A stretch of DNA of 64,000 nucleotides, from contig NZ_VFIA01000005.1 in assembly GCF_014282275.1 (NCBI RefSeq), positions 186,001 through 250,000 of the forward strand, in the 5' to 3' direction. Position 1 is the stretch's first letter; the number at the start of each line of letters is the position of its first letter. The notes below the pieces were generated by a model. It did no database searches. It was not told where the DNA came from and was given only the letters and a program-made list of their open reading frames with translations. The position numbers and the translations under genes are program-made. Below are positions 35,494-44,408 of this stretch, piece after piece. The DNA is from Spirosoma utsteinense. GTDB taxonomy: Bacteria; Bacteroidota; Bacteroidia; Cytophagales; Spirosomataceae.

Positions 35494-36147
35494 ATGAGAA
35501 CCCGCCTGAAGATTTGCTGCATCAGTAGTCTCGATGAGGCCCGTCTGGCCATTCGGCTCGGGGCCGATGCACTCGGTTTGGTTGGCGAAATGCCTAGTGG
35601 ACCCGGCGTGGTTGGCGATACCGTAGCGGCTCAAATCGTGCAGATAACTCCCCCACCCATTGCGACGTTCATGCTCACCAGCCAAACGACGGTCGACGGC
35701 ATTATGGCACACCAGAAACGTGTTGGTGCTAACACGATCCAGCTTGTCGATGCTGTACCGGCCGAAGCATACCAGCAACTCCACCAGGCGCTGCCCGCAG
35801 TTAAACTCGTGCAGGTCATTCACGTGCTCGATCAGGCTAATATCGACGAAGCCCTGCTGGCCGTTCATAACGGGGCCGATGCCTTACTACTCGATTCGGG
35901 TAATCCCACACTGGCGGTAAAAGAATTGGGTGGCACCGGGCGGGTTCATAACTGGCTGATCAGTCGCCGGATCGTTGAGCTGTCGCCAGTTCCGGTTTTC
36001 CTGGCAGGCGGTTTACACCCAAGCAATGCTCGCGAAGCTGTAGACACAGTACGACCATTCGGACTGGACATTTGCAGTGGCGTCCGCACAAACGGGCGTC
36101 TGGACGAGCATAAGCTCACCGCCTTTATCACCGCCTTAGCGGGATAA
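35494..36147 (+). CDS. phosphoribosylanthranilate isomerase paralogue (TrpF-like)
   Basis: From the ATG at 35494 the protein has 217 residues in a TIM-barrel. The start RLKICCISSLDEARLAIRLG corresponds to the KICGIT start of TrpF; the general-base Cys is kept, but the next Gly is Cys. ALLLDSGNP holds the general-acid Asp, and VPVFLAGGLHPSNAREAV plus GLDICSGVRTNG form the phosphate-binding end. It could perform the third step of tryptophan synthesis, but no other trp gene is near and the changed motif leaves room for another Amadori-type isomerisation. A TTG upstream (35452) is less likely as start. Confidence 0.75.
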   Translation: MRTRLKICCISSLDEARLAIRLGADALGLVGEMPSGPGVVGDTVAAQIVQITPPPIATFMLTSQTTVDGIMAHQKRVGANTIQLVDAVPAEAYQQLHQALPAVKLVQVIHVLDQANIDEALLAVHNGADALLLDSGNPTLAVKELGGTGRVHNWLISRRIVELSPVPVFLAGGLHPSNAREAVDTVRPFGLDICSGVRTNGRLDEHKLTAFITALAG

Positions 36148-36164
36148 CAGCTGTGCCAACCTAA

Positions 36165-36209
36165 AAAAGGCCCGGCCACGAAGCGTATGTCTTCGTAACC
36201 GGGCCTTTT
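36165..36209. terminator. bidirectional terminator between the trpF-like gene and hsp20
   Basis: AAAAGGCCCGG (36165-36175) and its complement (36199-36209) form an 11-bp stem with A- and T-runs on both outer sides, and ACGAAG/CTTCGT pair inside. It lies between convergent genes. Confidence 0.85.
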
Positions 36210-36235
36210 CAGGTTAGCAGTTGCGCTGCTTATCG

Positions 36236-36673
36236 TTAGGCGATAGCAATTTCTTTGACGACTTTCTCTTCGCTTGCAACGATTTTAGGCAAGGTTACCG
36301 TCAGGATACCGTCGGTGTAAGCTGCCACAATTTGCTCAACATTTACATGTTTAGGCAATTTGAAACTACGCTCGAACGCATTGATACCAAACTCGTGACG
36401 GGTGAAATTTTCTGCGGTTTGGTCAGCCGCCTGTTCAGGTTGATAAGCGATCGACAGTGTGTTCGCTTCAACAGTCAATTTGATTGCATCTTTTTTCAAC
36501 CCAGGAGCAGCCAATTCCAGCAGGAACGCGGCTTCGGTATCTTTTACATTCACCGCCGGCACATTTTGCTTGGACGTATAGCCTTGATTAACAGCCGGAC
36601 GACCGTAAGTACGGGCGCTATAAAATGGGTTAGCGAACGAAGGAAAGCGATTATAATGAACTAAAGTTGCCAT
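36236..36673 (-). CDS. small heat-shock protein Hsp20
   Basis: The 145-residue chaperone has a short N-terminal arm followed by an alpha-crystallin domain from about residue 38 (VPAVNVKDTEAAFLLELAAP) to the conserved GILTVTLPK. A short tail with an I/V-x-I/V-like end (KEIAIA) allows oligomerisation. It binds unfolding proteins without ATP. No CIRCE-like inverted repeat is visible upstream. Confidence 0.93.
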   Translation of the reverse strand: MATLVHYNRFPSFANPFYSARTYGRPAVNQGYTSKQNVPAVNVKDTEAAFLLELAAPGLKKDAIKLTVEANTLSIAYQPEQAADQTAENFTRHEFGINAFERSFKLPKHVNVEQIVAAYTDGILTVTLPKIVASEEKVVKEIAIA

Positions 36674-37010
36674 GTTAGTTAGTTTTCGATGGATTGTTCA
36701 TTGTTGAACACATCACTACTTAATCAAACAGTATACCAATGGATAAACAGCAACCTAAACAAGACATTATGTCTGCTTTAGACAGATAATCCGCAAAAAC
36801 TACGCCATATTGTCACTATAAACTTTATTCAAGGCAGATAATGAGTCAAACTTACAGATTCGGCATCCTATTGAAATAACCTCATAATTTAATATATAGG
36901 CTTGATAGACAGAAATTTAAGCTTTTTTTAGCCTTGGCTTTAACCCGCTAAGTCCTACTTTTAGCTAGTTAATCCAGATAATTACCACTATCACTTGTAC
37001 TGATTTAATT
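36674..37010. other. AT-rich divergent promoter region of hsp20 and the TPR gene
   Basis: These 337 bases separate two divergent genes. A good promoter for the plus-strand TPR gene is annotated at 36934-36963. For hsp20 the minus strand has TACTGTTTG near 36725, which misses the consensus by one inserted base. No RNA gene or ORF is seen. Confidence 0.5.
36934..36963 (+). promoter_or_regulatory. promoter of the TPR gene
   Basis: TTG (36934-36936), a 19-base spacer and TACTTTTA (36956-36963) match the Bacteroidota pattern TTTG / TAnnTTTG with one mismatch in the -7 box. The expected start of transcription leaves a leader of about 40 bases before the ATG at 37011. Confidence 0.5.
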
Positions 37011-38351
37011 ATGAAGCCACGTTTTTTACCGCTGGCCGTGCTGGCTTTGTGTGTATGTCTAAGTAAACAAGTTGATGCCCAACAAACAGCCATTGACTTT
37101 TTCGAAAATGGAATTACTAAAAGCAAGACCGGCGATTACACCGGAGCGTTACAGGCGTTTAGCATGGCAATTACGATGAACCCCGAAAACGCAGCCAGCT
37201 ACTACAATCGGGGGTTGGCCAAAGCGAATCTCAAAGATCACCGGGGCGCTGTGCTCGATTACGACCGGGCTATCGAACTCAACGCGAAAGATGCCATGGC
37301 TTACCTGAGCCGGGGACTTAGTAAAAGCAAGCAGGAAGACTACCGGGCTGCTCTTTCCGATTACAGCCGGGCCATTGAACTGAACCCCGACGACCCCCAG
37401 TCCTATTATAACCGGGGCGTGAGCCGGAGTCATGTCGAGCAGTACCGGGGAGCCCTGGCCGATTTCACAAAATCCATTGAACTGGAGCCCTCGAACATAC
37501 AGGCGTTTTATGCCCGGGGCGTCATTAAACAGAAGCTCCATGACTACCCGGGTAGTCTATCTGACTTCGGCAAGGTGATTGAAACAACACCTAAGCGCTC
37601 GTCGGCCTATGCCGGTCGGGGCATGTCGAAGGTTGCGTTGAACGACTTTACCGGAGCGCTCACTGATCTGGCCAAAGCCATCGAACTTAACCCCGAAGAC
37701 AGCGATTCATACTACTATCGGGCTTATGCCAAAAGTAAGCTTGACGATTACAATGGCGCGCTTCCCGACTACGACCAGACCATCCGGCTTAAAGCCACTA
37801 ATTATGCTGCGTATTATGGCCGCGGCTTCTGTCGCAGCAAACTTGGCGATCAGAAAGGGGCTGTACAGGACTTCAACCAAGCCATCGAGATCGACAACGC
37901 CAACGTAGAAACCAAAGTGGTGTATAGCGGACGTATGTCACACACGATACTGGACAATCTGCGCAATGTGGTCCAGGAAAGAAACAAAATAAATGAAGTG
38001 GGCAGCGAGCGGGCCGAAGCGTATTTTAGCCGGGGTGTGAGTAAAAGCAAACAGGGCGAAGCTAAAGCCGCGATGATCGATCTAAGCAAAGCCATTGAGC
38101 TAAGCCCCACCTACGCAGAGGCTTATTTTACGCGCGGCCTGATCAAATCATCGCAGGGCGACCAGAAATCGGCTATCATGGATTGCAACAGTGCTATCAA
38201 ACTTAACCCGCGTTACGCCGAAGCCTTCTACGTTCGGGGTCTTCTCAAGCATAGCCTTGGCGATGAAAATGGCGGCTGTCTCGATCTCTCCAAAGCAGGA
38301 GAATTTGGCTACACCCCGGCCTACAAAGTTATCAGCGAGTATTGTAACTAA
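37011..38351 (+). CDS. exported protein made of eleven TPR repeats
   Basis: The 446-residue protein has a signal peptide (FLPLAVLALCVCLSKQVDAQ) followed by eleven 34-residue tetratricopeptide repeats. Typical units contain YYNRGLAKANLKDHRGAV and AIELNPDD. A non-TPR insert of about 30 residues (TKVVYSGRMSHTILDNLRN) interrupts the array after repeat 8. TPR superhelices hold protein partners; here it would be in the periplasm. The close similarity between repeats at DNA level suggests expansion by duplication. Confidence 0.85.
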   Translation: MKPRFLPLAVLALCVCLSKQVDAQQTAIDFFENGITKSKTGDYTGALQAFSMAITMNPENAASYYNRGLAKANLKDHRGAVLDYDRAIELNAKDAMAYLSRGLSKSKQEDYRAALSDYSRAIELNPDDPQSYYNRGVSRSHVEQYRGALADFTKSIELEPSNIQAFYARGVIKQKLHDYPGSLSDFGKVIETTPKRSSAYAGRGMSKVALNDFTGALTDLAKAIELNPEDSDSYYYRAYAKSKLDDYNGALPDYDQTIRLKATNYAAYYGRGFCRSKLGDQKGAVQDFNQAIEIDNANVETKVVYSGRMSHTILDNLRNVVQERNKINEVGSERAEAYFSRGVSKSKQGEAKAAMIDLSKAIELSPTYAEAYFTRGLIKSSQGDQKSAIMDCNSAIKLNPRYAEAFYVRGLLKHSLGDENGGCLDLSKAGEFGYTPAYKVISEYCN

Positions 38352-38364
38352 GCCTCAAATGAGA

Positions 38365-38420
38365 CCTTCCTGCCACAGCGACAGCCAGCAGAACTGCTGG
38401 CTGTCGCTGTGGCAGGAAGG
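38365..38420 (+). terminator. 26-bp hairpin after the TPR gene
   Basis: Arms 38365-38390 and 38395-38420 are perfectly complementary, closing on the four-base loop GAAC. The stem starts 14 bases after the stop codon. It is not followed by a T-run but is the obvious terminator candidate. Confidence 0.75.
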
Positions 38421-38505
38421 GTTGACCAGTTTCTCCCATCGCTGAAACCCTTTCCAACGGGAGCTTGCCGGTGACTTACCCGTAAAATCCCGATTGCGGC
38501 CCTGC

Positions 38506-39276
38506 CTACTCGAATCGCAGGTGCTTCACGGACTCGCCCGATGATTCGAGTTCGAGCAGGGCATCGATGCCTATTTCGAGGTGCTTATTGACGAACTGGC
38601 CCGTTACGCGCTTGTCACTTTCTTCCGTTTTGACACCCTCCGGAACCAATGGATTGTCGGACACCAGCAGCAGCGCTCCGTGCGGGATGGAGTTCACGAA
38701 ACCAACCGTAAATATCGTGGCCGTTTCCATGTCGATGGCCATGGCCCGGATTTCGCGCAGGTATTCTTTAAACACCTCATCGTGCTCCCAGATGCGCCGG
38801 TTGGTCGTATATACCGTACCGGTCCAGTAGTCGAGCTCATATTTCTTGATCGTCGACGAAACCGCCCGCTGAAGCCGGAACGAGGGTAGGGCCGGAATCT
38901 CGGGCTTCATATAGTCGTTGCTGGTTCCCTCACCCCGGATGGCCGCGATGGGCAGAATCAGGTCGCCAATCTGCGTTTTCTTGAGTCCGCCACACTTACC
39001 CAGAAACAGTACCGCCTTGGGATCGATGGCCGAGAGGAGGTCCATGACCGTAGCGGCCATGGCGCTGCCCATCCCAAAATTGATTATCGTGATGTTATTG
39101 GCCGTGGCCGTTTGCATGGCGCGCCCCATGCCGAAAATCTCAACGTCAAATTTAGTCGCGAAAATCTCGACGTAGTTGATGAAGTTGGTCAGCAATATGT
39201 ATTCGCCGAACCCGTCAATGGGCGTGCCGGTGTAACGCGGCAACCAGTTAGTTACAATCTCTTCTTTTGTCTTCAT
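38506..39276 (-). CDS. amn: AMP nucleosidase
   Basis: The 256-residue protein belongs to the nucleoside phosphorylase superfamily. ITIINFGMGSAMAATVMDL, VLFLGKCGGLKK and IDMETATIFTVGF are the phosphate/ribose and base-binding segments, and SDNPLVPEGVKTEESDKRV is the late active-site loop. It matches the short AMP nucleosidase form of Bacteroidota, which splits AMP to adenine and ribose-5-phosphate, without the extra N-terminal regulatory domain of the E. coli enzyme. It diverges from the HsdR-N-like gene. Confidence 0.88.
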   Translation of the reverse strand: MKTKEEIVTNWLPRYTGTPIDGFGEYILLTNFINYVEIFATKFDVEIFGMGRAMQTATANNITIINFGMGSAMAATVMDLLSAIDPKAVLFLGKCGGLKKTQIGDLILPIAAIRGEGTSNDYMKPEIPALPSFRLQRAVSSTIKKYELDYWTGTVYTTNRRIWEHDEVFKEYLREIRAMAIDMETATIFTVGFVNSIPHGALLLVSDNPLVPEGVKTEESDKRVTGQFVNKHLEIGIDALLELESSGESVKHLRFE

Positions 39277-39375
39277 TAGTTAGTGAATTGGCGAATTCAT
39301 AAGAAAGCAAAAGTGAGGTCAAAAAGATTCACTCGACAACACATTCACTCATTCGCGGTTTATCTTTGATAGCTG

Positions 39376-39442
39376 GTAGCCTGGACGGCCACGTCCGGGA
39401 AAAGCAAATTTATTCATACCCGGACGTGGCCGTCCAGGCTAC
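39376..39442. repeat. 24-bp hairpin immediately before the HsdR-N-like gene
   Basis: Arms 39376-39399 and 39419-39442 are perfectly complementary with a 19-base loop, and the second arm ends five bases before the ATG at 39448. The two flanking genes are divergent, so this cannot be an ordinary terminator for either. In the mRNA of the plus-strand gene it would lie over the ribosome-binding region. Confidence 0.8.
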
Positions 39443-39447
39443 GTTTC

Positions 39448-39891
39448 ATGGTTCCGCTCAACCTGCCTACGTTCGATCACAAAACTAAACAAGTCGAAGG
39501 GAAACCGTATATTTTCGATTTGTTACGCCGGAAGTACGTCCGACTGTCGCCCGAAGAATGGGTGCGTCAGCATATCGTCAATCTGCTGCTTACCCACTAC
39601 GCCTACCCGAAAGCGCTGATCCGGTCGGAAGGTGGGCTGATGTTCAACCAGACCCAGAAACGTACCGACGTTGTGGTCTTCGACCGGCAAGGCCAGCCGT
39701 TTCTGATCGTCGAATGTAAAGCCCCCCAGATTCCGCTGACACAGGCCGTATTCGACCAGATTTCGCGTTATAACCACGTTCACCGGGCACCCTATATCGT
39801 CATCAGCAACGGACTCACCCATTACTGCTGCTGCGTAAACCACGAAACCGCCGAGGTTAGCTTCATGGATGACTTCCCGGCCTTTATCTAA
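39448..39891 (+). CDS. stand-alone HsdR-N-type nuclease domain
   Basis: The 147-residue protein is a single PD-(D/E)XK domain like the N-terminus of type I restriction HsdR subunits. RTDVVVFDRQGQPFLIVECK has the D-x(n)-ExK core, and FDQISRYNHVHRAPYIVISNG carries the following Q-x-xxY motif. No helicase, methylase or specificity gene is nearby, so it is not part of a restriction system here. Stand-alone copies are common in Bacteroidota and may act in DNA repair. Confidence 0.82.
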   Translation: MVPLNLPTFDHKTKQVEGKPYIFDLLRRKYVRLSPEEWVRQHIVNLLLTHYAYPKALIRSEGGLMFNQTQKRTDVVVFDRQGQPFLIVECKAPQIPLTQAVFDQISRYNHVHRAPYIVISNGLTHYCCCVNHETAEVSFMDDFPAFI

Positions 39892-39900
39892 CCTTCGCCC

Positions 39901-41445
39901 CTACTCGATTACCACGCAGCCGTAGCCCGGCACCGTAACGGTACCACCCTGATAGCCGACGCCCTCGTGGGTGGCGAAGACAACACAGCGGCACCAGCTT
40001 TCATCGGGCGAGAAAACTACGTTGATGGGTTTGCCCGTCAGGTTATGCACCACCAGCACACGACTGCCTGTCGCCGACCGCCGGATAAAGGCAATGATAC
40101 CCCGCTGCCGGATGCCGGTCTGCTCCAGCCGACTCAGGTTATCGTTCAGTACGGGATGCGCGTTGCGGGCGTGAATCAATCGTTTATAGTGCGCAAACAG
40201 CGAGTCGGGGTTAGCCTGCTGCTCGGCCAGTGGCTTTACCGTCTGGCTGGTTGTGTAGCGGCCCCGTCGCCAGCTGGTTCGCTGCCGGTCACGGGCGCGG
40301 ACGTCCCACAGAAACGGCTCGCGAATAGTCTCATCGGGCTTCATACCGAGCATCCCGATCTCTTCGCCGTAGTATAGGTACGGGTTGCCGGGCAGTGTCA
40401 GCAGCAGACTGGCTGCTACTTTCAGCTTATCGATATTTCCCTTCAGGGCGCTGCCAATCCGGTTTTGGTCGTGATTAGACAACATGATACCGTCAATAAA
40501 GTCGGGATTGACACCGGCAAAGGTGCTGTGTACATACGCCAGAAATTCAACCAGATCTTCGGTGTCATCACCCCGGCGGACCACCTCGTCGAGTGCCAGC
40601 GACAGATCGAAATTAAAGTTGGCTTTAAGCCCCCGGAAGTAGGGCGCGATGCGTTCGGGGCGGGTCCATACCTCGCCCACGGTATAGGCACCGGGCCTGG
40701 CGGCTTCCACTTCGCGCCCAAACTCCTGCCAGAACTGGTGATTTTTTGGTTCTTCAGACTCCCGGTACAGGTGACGGGCCGCATCGAGTCGGAACCCGTC
40801 GATGCCAATGTCATTAAGCCAGTAGCGGGCAATTTTGAACATCTCCTCGCGCACGGGCGGGTGGTCGAAGTTCAGGTCGGGCATACCGCTCCAGAACATA
40901 CCATAGTACCGCTCGGGATAGGTCGAACCGGCGACGGCATGCCACGGGCTGCGCTCACCGGAGTCAGCAGTGATGTCGCGGGTAGCCAGTTTCCGGGCTT
41001 TTATTTCGGCGGATGTTAGCCAGTGATAATAGTGCCAGTACGGGTTCAGCGGGCCTTTGCTGGCTTCCATAAACCAGGGATGGCGGATGCTGGTATGGTG
41101 CAGCACCAGATCGATCAGGACGGCAATCCCGCGCCGGTGCGCTTCGGCAACGAGCCGCCGAAAATCATCCAGGGTGCCGTATTCAGGGTCGATGCCGTAG
41201 TAATCGGTCACGTCGTATTTATGGTAGGTCAGCGACGGACTGATGGGCATGAGCCAGATGGCCGACACGCCGAGATCCTGCAAATAATCAAGGTTGTTGG
41301 TAACGCCGTTCAGATCGCCGATACCGTCTCCATTGGAATCGGCGAAGGAACGAACGAAGATCTCGTAATGAACGCCGGTATGGCCCACTGACAATGTTTT
41401 GGACGGGATATTTGATTGTATGGATGAGGTCGAATTTGCTGTCAT
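39901..41445 (-). CDS. GH13 alpha-amylase / alpha-glucosidase-type enzyme
   Basis: From the ATG at 41445 the enzyme has 514 residues. It shows the four GH13 regions: DLVLHHTS, GFRLDAARHL (nucleophile Asp), TVGEVWT (acid/base Glu) and SNHDQNR (transition-state Asp). The early IFVRSFADSNGDGIGDLNG is typical of oligo-1,6-glucosidase, trehalose synthase or exported amylase subfamilies. No signal peptide follows the chosen start. The frame runs up to 41571, but the upstream part would have to read through a 35-bp hairpin, so it is rejected. It is the last gene of the sus operon and would cleave imported maltodextrins. Confidence 0.9.
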   Translation of the reverse strand: MTANSTSSIQSNIPSKTLSVGHTGVHYEIFVRSFADSNGDGIGDLNGVTNNLDYLQDLGVSAIWLMPISPSLTYHKYDVTDYYGIDPEYGTLDDFRRLVAEAHRRGIAVLIDLVLHHTSIRHPWFMEASKGPLNPYWHYYHWLTSAEIKARKLATRDITADSGERSPWHAVAGSTYPERYYGMFWSGMPDLNFDHPPVREEMFKIARYWLNDIGIDGFRLDAARHLYRESEEPKNHQFWQEFGREVEAARPGAYTVGEVWTRPERIAPYFRGLKANFNFDLSLALDEVVRRGDDTEDLVEFLAYVHSTFAGVNPDFIDGIMLSNHDQNRIGSALKGNIDKLKVAASLLLTLPGNPYLYYGEEIGMLGMKPDETIREPFLWDVRARDRQRTSWRRGRYTTSQTVKPLAEQQANPDSLFAHYKRLIHARNAHPVLNDNLSRLEQTGIRQRGIIAFIRRSATGSRVLVVHNLTGKPINVVFSPDESWCRCVVFATHEGVGYQGGTVTVPGYGCVVIE

Positions 41446-41474
41446 GAATGAAATAGGCCTGAATAAAGCGAGTT

Positions 41475-41547
41475 GGCTGGTTGAGCGGTGGCTTACCTTT
41501 GCCAGAGTTCTAAACTCTGGCAAAGGTAAGCCACCGCTCAACCAGCC
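41475..41547 (-). repeat. 35-bp perfect hairpin between susE and the GH13 gene
   Basis: Arms 41475-41509 and 41513-41547 are perfectly complementary with a three-base loop (CTA). On the minus strand it begins 62 bases after the susE stop and ends 30 bases before the amylase ATG. It may protect the susCDE message or reduce read-through into the amylase. Confidence 0.85.
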
Positions 41548-41608
41548 CTTACGTAAAGAAACCCGATCCAAACGAACCGGGTTTCTTTATGTAAGGAAAA
41601 GTAGCAAT

Positions 41609-42640
41609 CTACAGCTTCGTCAGCTTGTAGCTATAGTTCCCTCCCACGCTCAGGTTCAGCGTGATCAGGTACTTACCCGCTGCGGGTACCGTAATGTTCT
41701 CGCCACCCGATTCCAGCAGGCCGTCGCCGTTGGTATCGCCGTAGTTGATGTCCCAGGCATTGTTGGCGCGGAACTTGAACGCGTCGGCTTTCAGGTCCAG
41801 CGTCGTCTGCCAGGTGCCCGAGGCTTCGTCGTAGGTCAGTGGCGTTTCAACGTCCCAACCCTTTGGCGTAGCGGCACCGATCATGGCCCAGCTCGTTTTA
41901 GTCGCGCTCCAGGCCAGGGTATTCAGATCAGCTTTCAAGAGGTAATAGCCCGGCGCGGTTACGCTCAGGTTCCCCCCTTTGGCCACCAGCTTACCGGGCC
42001 CGTTCGCCCCGAAATCGCTGTCCCAGCTTGGTGTAGCGGTGAGCTTGAACTCCGATGCGGTCTTGAAATAGATATAGCCTTCGTACACTTTATCGTCTTT
42101 CACCGAAGCCAGCGCCGGTGCCTTGTCGGGTGCCCAGCCCTGGTAAGCGCCCGGCACATAAATAGAGGGATACTGGATGACAACCAGATAAGGCGTTCCC
42201 GATACGGTTTTCGTCTCCGATATGATCGAAGGAACGGTGCTGCCCGCAATATCCGACTTCACCCGTACGTCGACCTGACCGACACTACCCGGCACACCAC
42301 CCAGTTTGAGCAGCATCGTGTTGAAGTCGGCCACCGTCATCGAGTATGTCAGACTATCACCTGTTTGCACATCGACAGGCGTTTTGAAGGCATTACCTGC
42401 TTTGTCAAACTGAAGCGTATAAGCCGCTGGGGCGTTGAAGCCATACGATGCGGGTGTCCACGAAAAAGACACGGCCTGTTTGCCGGCATCGGCACTGGTC
42501 AGCGATACGCTCGTTGCGCTCGATGTCAGCGCCACCGTACCGCCGGGCTGAAGAACGAGTTGCTCCCCTTCCTTTTCGCAGGCGTTCAGTGTTGTCAGCA
42601 CAACGCCCGCTATAATGAGTTTATAAAACAAAGATTTCAT
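41609..42640 (-). CDS. SusE/SusF-like surface starch-binding lipoprotein
   Basis: From the ATG at 42640 the protein has 343 residues, with a signal peptide and the lipobox TLNAC. Domains follow in the order seen in SusE: an Ig-like domain beginning GGTVALTSSATSVSLTSADA, then two C-terminal carbohydrate-binding units starting YVPGAYQGWAPDKAP and MIGAATPKGWDVET. It would be anchored on the outer membrane and help to hold starch for SusC/D. An ATG five codons earlier (42655) is an alternative start. It follows susD on the same transcript. Confidence 0.87.
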   Translation of the reverse strand: MKSLFYKLIIAGVVLTTLNACEKEGEQLVLQPGGTVALTSSATSVSLTSADAGKQAVSFSWTPASYGFNAPAAYTLQFDKAGNAFKTPVDVQTGDSLTYSMTVADFNTMLLKLGGVPGSVGQVDVRVKSDIAGSTVPSIISETKTVSGTPYLVVIQYPSIYVPGAYQGWAPDKAPALASVKDDKVYEGYIYFKTASEFKLTATPSWDSDFGANGPGKLVAKGGNLSVTAPGYYLLKADLNTLAWSATKTSWAMIGAATPKGWDVETPLTYDEASGTWQTTLDLKADAFKFRANNAWDINYGDTNGDGLLESGGENITVPAAGKYLITLNLSVGGNYSYKLTKL

Positions 42641-42661
42641 AGTTAGTCGGTTCATGATAAA

Positions 42662-42737
42662 GACGTCACTCGCTGCGTTCGCGCCGGATCGTTTCCTGCT
42701 CAAACCACCCGGCGCAGGAAACGCAGCGAGCAACGTC
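42662..42737 (-). repeat. branched inverted repeats between susD and susE
   Basis: Outer arms 42662-42679 and 42720-42737 pair with a central three-base mismatch. An inner hairpin (42690-42699 with 42713-42722) overlaps the outer arm, so the two structures compete or form a branched fold. It sits seven bases after the susD stop and could set the ratio of SusE to SusC/D. Confidence 0.65.
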
Positions 42738-42744
42738 CTTACGG

Positions 42745-44340
42745 TTAGTACCCTTGGTTCTGTTTCAGGTTTGGATTCGCGATCAGATCGGCGGCTGGTA
42801 GCGGGAACACCGTCCGGAACGCTTCGACACCCCGGCCTGCTTTAACGCCCCCTTTGAACGGCCATAGGTAGCTGGCTTCCGTAAACCGACCGAAACGAAT
42901 CAGGTCGGTCCGGCGGTGGCCTTCCCAGTACAGTTCGCGGCCACGCTCGGCCAGGATCGCGTCGAGGTTGATGCTCGCCAGATTACCCGTCGTGCCTTTG
43001 TAGGCCCGCTGGCGAACCAGGTTCACGTAGTTTAGCGCTGTGGTTTGGTCACCACCCGTGCCGCCCCGCAGGACCGCTTCGGCATACATCAGGTAGACAT
43101 CGGCCAGACGGAACAACGCGAAATCGGTATCAGGGAAGTTCCCTTCCGTATCCGACCCCACCGCACCCGTCGAGGTTACGTTTTTGAATTTGGTTATGGC
43201 ATACCCCTCCTCAAACTTGTTCAGCACTTCGTTGATCTCAAGGCTCTGCCCATCGGTGAAGAACAACGCCCGCGTGTCGGTTTTACCCGATGGATCGGGA
43301 AAGAGATTAACAAGGTTCTTGGTGGTTCGCATACCAGCCCAGCCGCCGTTGATACCGAAATTGGCGGGACTCATTTTGCCACCCACCGCTGCGTGAACGA
43401 TAAAAGTCATGCCGCCGTAGGTTTTTGTCCGGGTGCCGTCAAACGTGATGGGCAGGATAATTTCCCGCGACGTATTATTGTCGGCCAGAAACAGTTTAGG
43501 ATAGTCGGCATCCAGCCCGTAAGCATTCGATTTGATGACCTTATCGGCATAGGTAACGGCCTCCGTGTAGCGGGGGGTGCCGGTATAGACCTGCGCGTTC
43601 AGGTACAGTTTCGACAGCAGTGTCCAGGCAGCTGCCTGATCGGCCCGGCCATATTCACCCGTTTTTGGGGCTGCCAACTCGGTTTCGATGGCTTTCAGCT
43701 CCGTCTCGATGTAGGTAAACAGTTCGGCCCGGCTGATCTGGCGGGGTGTGAACGAACCAACAGCGTCGGCTTCGGTCACGAACGGAACGCTGCCGAACAT
43801 GTCGATGGCATGGTAGTACGCCAGGGCCCGCAGGAACCGCGCTTCGGCCCGGTACACCCGTGCGTTGGTGGCGTTATCGCCCGTGATCCCGCGCTCGGCC
43901 AGTTTGGCGTCGGTGGTTTCGCGGATGAACTCATTGCTGGCGGTTACCATGTAGAAAATACGGTTGTACATGGCTGTAATGAACTCGTTACCTGACGACC
44001 AGTTCATGTTGTGGTAATCCGGCAGCGAGCCATCGTTCCAGCCAATAACAGCTTCGTCGGTGGTCAGTTCCTGGGCCATCCAGTACTGACGCAGGTAGTT
44101 CGAGAACCCTTCGTCGATTCCCGAAATATCGGGCTTGCCGGCGGGTCCCTGCTGCCCGCTCACGGCCAGAACGGCGTAGAGCTTGGCCAGTACCTGCTTG
44201 TAATTAGCGGGGTCCTGATAGACCGATACCGACGTAACGTCGTAGAACGGCTGCCGGTCGAGGTCCTGCATGCACGACGAGGCCGTTGCCAGCATCGCGG
44301 CCAGAACGCCGGTTTTTGTGAGATTTCGTAGCGTAAGCAT
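42745..44340 (-). CDS. SusD/RagB-family nutrient-binding lipoprotein
   Basis: The 531-residue lipoprotein has a signal peptide with lipobox ASSC (Cys23). It then shows the SusD fold: TPR-like helices (ARFLRALAYYHAIDMFGSVP is a hallmark) and the C-terminal ALNYVNLVRQRAY ... ERGRELYWEGHRRTDLIRFG ... PLPAADLIANPNLKQNQGY. It caps the SusC barrel and binds the glycan. The amylases and starch-binding proteins around it point to starch or maltodextrin. It follows susC after 68 bases. Confidence 0.94.
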   Translation of the reverse strand: MLTLRNLTKTGVLAAMLATASSCMQDLDRQPFYDVTSVSVYQDPANYKQVLAKLYAVLAVSGQQGPAGKPDISGIDEGFSNYLRQYWMAQELTTDEAVIGWNDGSLPDYHNMNWSSGNEFITAMYNRIFYMVTASNEFIRETTDAKLAERGITGDNATNARVYRAEARFLRALAYYHAIDMFGSVPFVTEADAVGSFTPRQISRAELFTYIETELKAIETELAAPKTGEYGRADQAAAWTLLSKLYLNAQVYTGTPRYTEAVTYADKVIKSNAYGLDADYPKLFLADNNTSREIILPITFDGTRTKTYGGMTFIVHAAVGGKMSPANFGINGGWAGMRTTKNLVNLFPDPSGKTDTRALFFTDGQSLEINEVLNKFEEGYAITKFKNVTSTGAVGSDTEGNFPDTDFALFRLADVYLMYAEAVLRGGTGGDQTTALNYVNLVRQRAYKGTTGNLASINLDAILAERGRELYWEGHRRTDLIRFGRFTEASYLWPFKGGVKAGRGVEAFRTVFPLPAADLIANPNLKQNQGY

Positions 44341-44408
44341 GTGTTGTATGAGAAGAGCAGTCCGTGATCCGACACCAGATTAGTGCCTTGGATCACGAAC
44401 GCGTCAGA

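Noticed and set aside
39448..39891. Remnant of a type I restriction system
   Set aside because: The domain is complete by itself and no hsdM, hsdS or helicase fragment lies nearby.
41446..41571. N-terminal extension of the GH13 enzyme
   Set aside because: It would translate through the 35-bp hairpin and shows no signal peptide; the ATG at 41445 is a better start.
41399..42646. Plus-strand open frame of 415 codons over susE
   Set aside because: It covers the antisense of susE and the 35-bp hairpin and has no domain, signal or membrane pattern.
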